Source: Clostridiales bacterium (GTDB taxonomy: Bacteria; Bacillota_A; Clostridia; Oscillospirales; Oscillospiraceae). From it: a DNA stretch of 8,890 nt. The DNA lies in NCBI GenBank assembly GCA_019417795.1, contig DXUR01000088.1, positions 1 to 8,890 on the forward strand, read 5' to 3'. Made by a program: the position numbers and the translations under genes. Shown piece by piece: positions 1 through 4,002 of the stretch (its first letter is position 1; each line of letters begins with the position of its first letter). The notes under the pieces are model-generated. The model searched no databases, had not been told where the DNA came from, and saw only the letters and a list, made by a program, of their open reading frames with translations.

Positions 1-31
1 GCTTCAGACCGTAATTGCTTGTGTTTTCCAT
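1..31 (-). CDS. Unidentified gene, N-terminal 10 codons only
   Basis: Only the start is in the window. The minus strand reads an ATG at 31-29 followed by MENTSNYGLK, then runs off the edge. The start is supported by an AAGGAGG Shine-Dalgarno sequence a few bases upstream (complement of about 37-43). It lies downstream of the rpsR terminator, so it is probably a separate transcription unit. I see no convincing promoter between 32 and 150. The opening residues resemble the NxxNYxLKxP-type N-terminus that recurs in phage tail and structural proteins of Clostridia, but ten residues cannot establish that. Function is unknown. Confidence 0.55.
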   Translation of the reverse strand, partial: MENTSNYGLK

Positions 32-150
32 ACAATTCCTCCTTGTTATGCAGCCGTAACGAATTGCGTCCGCCATATTCGCCATCCCCCACCACCGGGA
101 AAAGTTGTACGGAACCGTGCAGCAGCCCCTTTTTCTCCTAAAACATGACA

Positions 151-185
151 AAAAAAGCCCCGAAGGAAAACCTTCGGGGCTTTTT
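151..185 (-). terminator. Intrinsic terminator of the rpsF-ssb-rpsR operon
   Basis: A perfect 10-bp GC-rich stem (GCCCCGAAGG at 157-166 with CCTTCGGGGC at 171-180) has a 4-base loop. On the minus strand it is followed by a run of T. It begins about 32 bases after the rpsR stop codon. A-tracts and T-tracts flank both sides, so it could also stop transcription on the plus strand, although no plus-strand gene needs it. Confidence 0.9.
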
Positions 186-212
186 CAGTCGATTGATTCG
201 ATTCAGCTGCTT

Positions 213-467
213 TTAGTCGGTGACGTAGGGCAGCAGAGCGATCTGACGGGCACGCTTGATGGCCTCAGTCAGCTCACGCTGATGCATGGCGCAGGTGCCG
301 GTGGTCCGACGGGGCAGGATCTTGGAACGCTCAGAAATGAAACGACGCAGCTTGGCGGCGTCCTTATAATCAATGCACTCGCACTTCTCGGCGCAGAACT
401 GGCAGACCTTACGGCGCTTGTTGCCGCGTGCGGGACGGGCGGGACGAGCTTCACGATCGAAAGCCAT
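213..467 (-). CDS. rpsR: Small ribosomal subunit protein S18
   Basis: S18 of the 30S subunit binds 16S rRNA on the platform as a heterodimer with S6. The protein has 84 residues, normal for the family. It has a basic N-terminal tail, the IDYKD core (32-36), the [11 protein letters not shown] segment (44-54) and the TGTCxxHQR motif (56-64). It carries the cysteine-containing zinc-type signature: C22 and C25 as CxxC, then C59 and H62. C29 and C31 are additional cysteines nearby. The start is the ATG at 467, with an AAGGAGG Shine-Dalgarno sequence 8 bases upstream. It is the last gene of rpsF-ssb-rpsR, 24 bases after ssb, and is followed by a strong terminator. The order matches the conserved Firmicutes operon, and S6 being encoded upstream fits the S6:S18 partnership. 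Confidence 0.97.
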   Translation of the reverse strand: MAFDREARPARPARGNKRRKVCQFCAEKCECIDYKDAAKLRRFISERSKILPRRTTGTCAMHQRELTEAIKRARQIALLPYVTD

Positions 468-491
468 GATTGCTTCCTCCTTATAGTAATA

Positions 492-950
492 TCAGAACGG
501 CAGTTCGCCGTCATCCTCGCCGATCTCGGCGAAGTCAGAGCCGCTGGCGCTGAAATTGCTGGGAGCGGCGCTGTGGGAAGCGGGGGCGGGAGCATAACCG
601 GGGTTGTAGCCGGAATTGTCGCCGCCGTCGCGCTTGGAATCCCCGAAATACACATTGTCGGCCACGACCTCGGCACTGCGGCGCTTGCCGCCGTCCTTGT
701 CGGTCCAGTCCCGGATCTGCAGGCGGCCCTCCACCACGGCCATGCGGCCCTTGGTGAAGTATTTGCTCACAAATTCGGCGGTGCTGCGCCAGGCCACGAT
801 GTCGATGAAGTCCGTTTCCTTTTCGCCGGACTGGGACTTGAAATCCCGGTCAACAGCCAGAGAGAAGGACGTCACCGCCGTACCGCTGCCGGTGCGCCGG
901 AGCTCGGGGTCACGGGTCAGGCGACCCATGAGAATGATTCGATTCAGCAT
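492..950 (-). CDS. ssb: Single-stranded DNA-binding protein
   Basis: SSB coats single-stranded DNA during replication, recombination and repair, and recruits partner proteins through its C-terminus. Of 152 residues, about 1-105 form the OB fold, starting MLNRIILMGRLTRDPELR and including the VEGRLQIRDW strand region. A low-complexity linker rich in Gly, Ser, Ala and Pro follows (about 106-140). The end is the acidic tip EDDGELPF, close to the canonical DDDIPF/DDDLPF interaction motif, so the protein is complete. The start is the ATG at 950, preceded by AAAGGAG, which overlaps the rpsF stop codon. The gap between the genes is only 11 bases, which implies coupling. Its position between rpsF and rpsR is the standard bacterial arrangement. 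Confidence 0.97.
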   Translation of the reverse strand: MLNRIILMGRLTRDPELRRTGSGTAVTSFSLAVDRDFKSQSGEKETDFIDIVAWRSTAEFVSKYFTKGRMAVVEGRLQIRDWTDKDGGKRRSAEVVADNVYFGDSKRDGGDNSGYNPGYAPAPASHSAAPSNFSASGSDFAEIGEDDGELPF

Positions 951-961
951 GTGCTGCTCCT

Positions 962-1258
962 TTACTCGCCCTTGCAGACGATCAGGGAACGCATGACGCC
1001 CTCGGCGATCCGCAGCTTACGATCCAGCTCGCGGGGGAATGCCGGGCCGCTGACGAAGGTCATGAGCACATAATAGCCCTCGGTCTTGTAGTTGATGGGA
1101 TAAGCCAGCTTGCGGTTGCCCCACTCCTCAACCACGACGTCAGAGCCGTTCTGCTCGGCCAGGGACTTGAAGTTCGCAACCTGAGCGGCGATAGCCTCCT
1201 CACCCTGTGCAGGGTCGAGCACATAGACGACCTCGTAATTGGCAGTAATCTTTGCCAT
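962..1258 (-). CDS. rpsF: Small ribosomal subunit protein S6
   Basis: S6 is a ribosomal protein that pairs with S18 on the 30S platform. The 98-residue product begins MAKITANYEVVYVLDP, followed by the WGNRKLAYPINYKTEGYYVLM core (about residues 48-68) and the RKLRIAEGVMRSLIVCK helix and strand near the end. This is the usual S6 length and pattern. A longer frame opens 11 codons upstream at 1291. I chose the ATG at 1258 because a near-perfect AAGGAGG (1266-1272) sits 7 bases before it and because S6 proteins normally start at this point. It is first in the rpsF-ssb-rpsR operon, with a housekeeping promoter upstream and a leader of about 70 bases. Confidence 0.97.
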   Translation of the reverse strand: MAKITANYEVVYVLDPAQGEEAIAAQVANFKSLAEQNGSDVVVEEWGNRKLAYPINYKTEGYYVLMTFVSGPAFPRELDRKLRIAEGVMRSLIVCKGE

Positions 1259-1265
1259 ATTTGCA

Positions 1266-1272
1266 CCTCCTT
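1266..1272 (-). promoter_or_regulatory. Shine-Dalgarno sequence fixing the rpsF start
   Basis: On the minus strand this reads AAGGAGG, 7 bases before the ATG at 1258. It favours that start over the upstream in-frame ATG at 1291, which would place the Shine-Dalgarno sequence inside the coding region. Confidence 0.85.
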
Positions 1273-1283
1273 TTGGACAAATG

Positions 1284-1305
1284 GCCCTCATTCTCAGATG
1301 AGAGC
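1284..1305 (-). promoter_or_regulatory. Hairpin in the rpsF 5' leader
   Basis: Within the predicted leader, GCTCTCAT (minus strand, 1305-1298) pairs with ATGAGGGC (1291-1284). The 8-bp stem contains one G-U pair and closes a 6-base loop, CTGAGA. It ends 11 bases before the Shine-Dalgarno sequence. Many bacteria control rpsF-rpsR through an S6:S18-binding leader RNA. This hairpin is a candidate for such an element, but I do not see the CCG signature usually linked to that motif. The pairing is visible in the sequence; the regulatory role is inferred. Confidence 0.45.
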
Positions 1306-1336
1306 AAGGATTTACTTACATATTGCAAGCTTTATC

Positions 1337-1364
1337 ATTATATCCGAAATACAGCAAATGTCAA
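1337..1364 (-). promoter_or_regulatory. Sigma-A-type promoter of rpsF-ssb-rpsR
   Basis: The minus strand shows a perfect -35 TTGACA (1364-1359), a 16-base spacer and a perfect -10 TATAAT (1342-1337). The predicted start of transcription is near 1330, giving a leader of about 72 bases before rpsF. The local sequence is AT-rich in contrast to the surrounding genes. It fits a strong constitutive promoter for a ribosomal protein operon. Confidence 0.9.
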
Positions 1365-1426
1365 GGAAAATATTGAATTTTTTCAAAAAAATCCGAATTG
1401 ATGTAACTTTCCCCGGGAAAACGGTT

Positions 1427-1468
1427 AAAAAAAGCGGCAGGCCCCGGAAATCCGGGGCCTTGTTCCGC
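1427..1468 (-). terminator. Intrinsic terminator of spoIIQ
   Basis: On the minus strand, directly after the spoIIQ stop codon, a stem forms from AGGCCCCGGA and TCCGGGGCCT (1439-1448 and 1451-1460). An outer GCGG/CCGC pair (1434-1437 with 1465-1468) flanks it. A run of seven T follows (complement of 1427-1433). It isolates spoIIQ from the rpsF promoter further along. Confidence 0.9.
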
Positions 1469-2167
1469 TCAACCGCTCAAATATTCGTTGGGGTCTACGG
1501 CCTTGCCGTCCTTGGTGACGGCGAAGTGCAGATGGGGCTGTCCGGACTCCGCCGCCGCGGTGGTCCCCACCGCGCCGATGATCTGCCCGGCGGACACCGG
1601 GTCCCCGGCCTCCACGTTGGGCTTGGCCTGGAGATTGGCATAGGTGGTCTGATAGCCGTTGTCATGCTCCAGCACCACGGTGGTGCCCATCAGGGGATCG
1701 TCCGTCACCGACAGCACCGCCCCTGCGGAGGCCGCCAGTACCGTGGTTCCCTGCTGGGCGGCGATGTCCACGCCGTTGTGGGTACGCCAATCTCCCAAAG
1801 TAGGACTGTATACCAGCTCCTCCATGGAAAAAGCCGTCAGCACATCCCCTCGGAGCGGGGCCACCACCAGACGGGGGGCTTCCGCCGCCACAGGCGTGTG
1901 ATCCACCTCCACCTCCGGCAGCTCCTTGGTTTCCTTTGGCGGGACCGGCACCGGCGCCGGCTCCAAAGTCTCCACTGTCGGAAGTCGCACCTCCGGCATT
2001 TCCACCGGCTGCGACACGGAGACCTGGGGCGTCACCGCCTGCTGGGGCAGCGGGTCCTCCCGGTCCTGCAGCAGGACCCAGCCGCACACCCCCACCACCA
2101 GCAGGCACACCGCCAGCGTGCCGTAAAAGCCAATGCCCGAAAGTACGTTTTTCACCTTGTTTTCCAT
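1469..2167 (-). CDS. spoIIQ: SpoIIQ-like M23 (LytM) metallopeptidase, membrane-anchored
   Basis: In spore formers SpoIIQ sits in the forespore membrane and meets mother-cell SpoIIIAH across the intermembrane space, supporting engulfment and the feeding channel. The 232-residue protein has a short cytoplasmic start, one membrane segment (about 13-33), a Pro/Val/Glu-rich linker (about 38-95) and a C-terminal LytM domain (about 105-230). The zinc-site residues are all present: H130 and D134 in HNGVD, and H212 and H214 in HLHF. The segment SMEELVYSPTLGDWRTHNGV (114-133) is characteristic of clostridial SpoIIQ. The ATG at 2167 has GGGAGG 6 bases upstream. It is a single-gene unit with its own terminator and a forespore-type promoter candidate, which supports the name. 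The alternative is a generic M23 endopeptidase. Confidence 0.85.
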   Translation of the reverse strand: MENKVKNVLSGIGFYGTLAVCLLVVGVCGWVLLQDREDPLPQQAVTPQVSVSQPVEMPEVRLPTVETLEPAPVPVPPKETKELPEVEVDHTPVAAEAPRLVVAPLRGDVLTAFSMEELVYSPTLGDWRTHNGVDIAAQQGTTVLAASAGAVLSVTDDPLMGTTVVLEHDNGYQTTYANLQAKPNVEAGDPVSAGQIIGAVGTTAAAESGQPHLHFAVTKDGKAVDPNEYLSG

Positions 2168-2201
2168 ACAATACCTCCCTTCCTGTTTATAGGTACGGAA
2201 G

Positions 2202-2231
2202 GAGTATGGTCAAAAAATCCAAAGGCTATAC
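2202..2231 (-). promoter_or_regulatory. Candidate sigma-F (or sigma-G) promoter of spoIIQ
   Basis: On the minus strand GTATA (2231-2227) is followed by 15 bases and then GACCATACTC (2211-2202). This matches the sigma-F pattern GYATA-N15-GGNNANAHTR except at two positions of the -10. Read as sigma-G, GTATA-N18-CATACTC matches CATNHTA at six of seven. Transcription would start near 2195, leaving the ribosome binding site intact. spoIIQ of Bacillus subtilis is sigma-F dependent, so this is expected biology, but the assignment rests on motif reading alone. Confidence 0.6.
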
Positions 2232-2269
2232 CAAACCCGGCAATTTTCCACTGTCAGCGGCGCGGAAAT

Positions 2270-2290
2270 GAGAAAAAAGCTTTTTTTCTC
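2270..2290. repeat. A-tract/T-tract palindrome in the divergent spacer
   Basis: The centre is a perfect 14-base palindrome AAAAAAGCTTTTTT, with weakly matching GAG/CTC ends. It lies between the spoIIQ promoter candidate and the -10 of the rightward transporter gene. It could be an intrinsically bent segment, an operator, or part of an upstream promoter element. Nothing in the sequence decides among these. Confidence 0.4.
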
Positions 2291-2309
2291 CGATGCGATG
2301 TGGTATAGT
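2281..2309 (+). promoter_or_regulatory. Possible promoter of the TSUP transporter gene
   Basis: A TATAGT hexamer at 2304-2309 is a good -10. The -35 position 17 bases upstream (2281-2286) is TTTTTT, which matches TTGACA poorly. If real, transcription starts near 2316 and gives a leader of about 32 bases that carries the ribosome binding site. Confidence 0.45.
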
Positions 2310-2334
2310 TGGGAACGTACACAGAACTTCGCGT

Positions 2335-2342
2335 GGGAGGGG
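2335..2342 (+). promoter_or_regulatory. Shine-Dalgarno sequence fixing the transporter start
   Basis: GGGAGGGG lies 5 bases before the ATG at 2348. It favours this start over an upstream in-frame TTG at 2309, which has no ribosome binding site and lies within the predicted -10. Confidence 0.8.
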
Positions 2343-2347
2343 ATCTC

Positions 2348-3103
2348 ATGAACTACACCGGAAGCATGATCCTGTTTATTTTTCTCGTCCAGTTGGCGGC
2401 GTACACCCTCAAGTGGCTCATTGGGTTCGGGAATCCCCTGATCTCCGCACCGCTGCTGGCCATGCGGCTGGACAACACCCTGATCACACCGGGCAGTCTG
2501 CTGCCGGATCTGGTCATCAACGGCCGGATCACCTGGCAAAGCCGGAACAATTTCCGCTGGCGGGCCATCCTTCCCCTGCTGCTGGCCATGGTGGCCGGGG
2601 TGGTCCCCGGGACCTGGCTGCTGCGCTTCTCCCTGCCCTGGATCATCAAAACGGTTTTGGGCGGCGTTGTGGTATTTCTGGGGCTGGAAATGGCCACCCG
2701 CCGGCTGCGCCCCATCCGCCCGGACCGTCGGGAAATCCCGTGGCTACGGTATCTGGTGGCCTTCTTCTCCGGTATGTGCGCGGGGCTGTTCGGCATCAAT
2801 ATGTTTCTGGTAGCCTACCTTCAGCGCACTGCCAAGGATTACGATGAATTCAAGGGCAGCATTTGCTTCCTCTTTCTGGGTGAAAACCTGTTCCGCACCG
2901 GGCTGTATCTCTGCACCGGGCTCCTGAACCGCTCCTCCCTGTGCTTCAGCCTTATCTCGCTGGCCGCCGCCTTCTGCGCCGCCCGGCTGGCCCGGCTCCT
3001 CTCCCCTCACATCAGCGGAGAGCGGCTGCAAAAGCTGTCCATCGTGTTTTTCCTGCTGGGCGGCGTCAGCATCATCGTGAAATCCGTTTTGCTGCATACA
3101 TAA
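2348..3103 (+). CDS. TSUP (TauE/SafE, DUF81) family membrane transporter
   Basis: TSUP proteins are small integral-membrane carriers linked to export or uptake of sulfite, sulfonates, sulfoacetate and other anions. The substrate here cannot be read from sequence. The 251-residue protein is mostly hydrophobic, with likely membrane segments near 6-22, 27-40, 73-92, 99-116, 134-157, 172-192, 197-217 and 231-249. The family's two-fold repeat is visible: a first half with IGFGNPLISAPLLAM (25-39), and a second half with FSGMCAGLFGINMFLVAYLQ (140-159). The second half leads into a polar segment with D164, D166, E167 and K169. The length is normal for the family. It is the only rightward gene here, divergent from spoIIQ and convergent with the TatD gene, so it is an orphan with no sulfur-metabolism neighbours. 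Confidence 0.8.
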   Translation: MNYTGSMILFIFLVQLAAYTLKWLIGFGNPLISAPLLAMRLDNTLITPGSLLPDLVINGRITWQSRNNFRWRAILPLLLAMVAGVVPGTWLLRFSLPWIIKTVLGGVVVFLGLEMATRRLRPIRPDRREIPWLRYLVAFFSGMCAGLFGINMFLVAYLQRTAKDYDEFKGSICFLFLGENLFRTGLYLCTGLLNRSSLCFSLISLAAAFCAARLARLLSPHISGERLQKLSIVFFLLGGVSIIVKSVLLHT

Positions 3104-3106
3104 GAA

Positions 3107-3141
3107 ACGCTCCCGCACCTTTTCGGTGCGGGAGTGTTTTT
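3107..3141 (+). terminator. Terminator between the convergent transporter and tatD genes
   Basis: ACGCTCCCGCACC (3107-3119) pairs with GGTGCGGGAGTGT (3125-3137), a 13-bp stem with one G-U pair and the loop TTTTC, followed by T at 3137-3141. It starts 3 bases after the transporter stop codon and ends 3 bases before the tatD stop codon. The minus-strand tail is weaker (TTTCTTA), but it probably serves both genes. Confidence 0.88.
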
Positions 3142-3144
3142 ATC

Positions 3145-3909
3145 TCAAATCCGGAACAGCCGTCTGCCGTTTTCCCACGTCACGCGGGTCATTTCCTCCG
3201 CCGTCACGCCCTTCCACTCCGCCAATTTCTCGATCACATAGGGGAGATAGCGGCTGTCATTCCGCTTGCCCCGCATGGGTACCGGAGCCATATAGGGAGC
3301 GTCCGTCTCCACCACGATCCGCTCCAGCGGCGTCACCGCCGCCACCTCCGGGGCCCGCTTGGCGTTTTTATAGGTGATGGGGCCGTCAAAGCCCAGATAC
3401 CAGCCCCGCTTCAGCAGCTCCGCTGCCATCTCCGGTGAGCCGGAAAAGCAGTGGAACACGCCGGTGACGGTGGGAAATTCCTTGATGATGGCAAGGCAGT
3501 CCCCGTAGGCTTCCCGATCATGGACGATCACCGGCAGATCCAACTCCGCCGCCAGTGCCAGCTGCTTGCGGAATACCGTCTGCTGAAACGTTCTGGATGG
3601 ATTGTCCTCCCAGTAGTAGTCCAGTCCGATCTCCCCGATGGCCACCACCTTGGGCCGCTCCAAAAGCTGCCGCAGCTCCGTCAGGTCGCCGTCCTGAAAG
3701 CCGTCGCAGTCCTCCGGATGGATGCCCACGGCGGCGTACACATGCGGGTACCGTTCCGCCAGCTCTGCCGCCGCACGGGAGGAGGGCAGGTCGCATCCCG
3801 GGTCCAGCACCAGCCCCACGCCGACCCCCGGCATGGCGGAAAGGAGCGCATCCCGGTCGCTGTCAAAGCGGTCCGCGTCATAATGGGCATGGGTATCAAA
3901 AATCGGCAT
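3145..3909 (-). CDS. tatD: TatD family metal-dependent deoxyribonuclease
   Basis: TatD-type hydrolases use divalent metals to cleave DNA, and roles in DNA repair and quality control have been proposed. The 254-residue protein has the full set of amidohydrolase-fold metal motifs in order: DTHAH (5-9, H7 and H9), GIHPE (62-66), GEIGLDYY (92-99, E93), VIVHDREA (127-134, H130), HCFSG (153-157, H153) and ETDAPYM (201-207, D203). The length and spacing are typical and nothing is missing. In many Firmicutes a close homologue next to metG and rsmA is annotated tatD/yabD; here it stands alone. The ATG at 3909 has GAGGT 8 bases upstream. A promoter candidate lies just after the terminator of the pho operon, so it is probably transcribed independently. 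Physiological substrate is unknown. Confidence 0.92.
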   Translation of the reverse strand: MPIFDTHAHYDADRFDSDRDALLSAMPGVGVGLVLDPGCDLPSSRAAAELAERYPHVYAAVGIHPEDCDGFQDGDLTELRQLLERPKVVAIGEIGLDYYWEDNPSRTFQQTVFRKQLALAAELDLPVIVHDREAYGDCLAIIKEFPTVTGVFHCFSGSPEMAAELLKRGWYLGFDGPITYKNAKRAPEVAAVTPLERIVVETDAPYMAPVPMRGKRNDSRYLPYVIEKLAEWKGVTAEEMTRVTWENGRRLFRI

Positions 3910-3938
3910 AATCCTCTACCTCGTTCGTTTTTTGTTCC

Positions 3939-3967
3939 AGTATACACGGAAAGCGGCCGTTTGAAAA
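3939..3967 (-). promoter_or_regulatory. Probable sigma-A promoter of tatD
   Basis: On the minus strand TTTTCA (3967-3962), a 17-base spacer and TATACT (3944-3939) form a moderate promoter: 4 of 6 matches at -35 and 5 of 6 at -10. The -35 lies inside the T-run of the upstream phoR terminator. The start would be near 3932, giving a leader of about 22 bases. Confidence 0.6.
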
Positions 3968-3996
3968 GAAAAACCGTGGGAGGACCCACGGTTTTC
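3961..3996 (-). terminator. Intrinsic terminator of the pst-phoU-phoPR operon
   Basis: The 11-bp stem (3970-3980 with 3985-3995: AAAACCGTGGG / CCCACGGTTTT) has an AGGA loop. On the minus strand it is followed by TTTTTCTTTTC. It starts 7 bases after the phoR stop codon and marks the operon end. Confidence 0.88.
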
Positions 3997-4002
3997 CGAA
4001 GT

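Noticed and set aside
109..118. Small inverted repeat ACGGAACCGT upstream of the left-edge gene
   Set aside because: The arms are only 4 bases with a 2-base centre, too short to claim an operator or hairpin.
105..1073. A 322-codon plus-strand open frame across rpsR and ssb
   Set aside because: It lies opposite two highly conserved genes and has low-complexity Gly/Ala/Leu composition, so it is a shadow frame. It also reads through the rpsR terminator.
1259..1291. Eleven extra N-terminal codons for rpsF from an upstream ATG
   Set aside because: The extension would contain the strong AAGGAGG and has no ribosome binding site of its own; S6 proteins start at the downstream ATG.
2168..2200. Sigma-A promoter for spoIIQ (TTGACC-N16-TATAAA)
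   Set aside because: The start of transcription would fall at the ribosome binding site, leaving almost no leader. The overlapping sigma-F reading leaves a normal leader and fits the gene's role.
1298..2308. A 336-codon plus-strand frame opposite spoIIQ
   Set aside because: It spans the rpsF promoter, the spoIIQ terminator and the spoIIQ promoter, and is His/Arg/Gly-rich, consistent with a shadow of spoIIQ.
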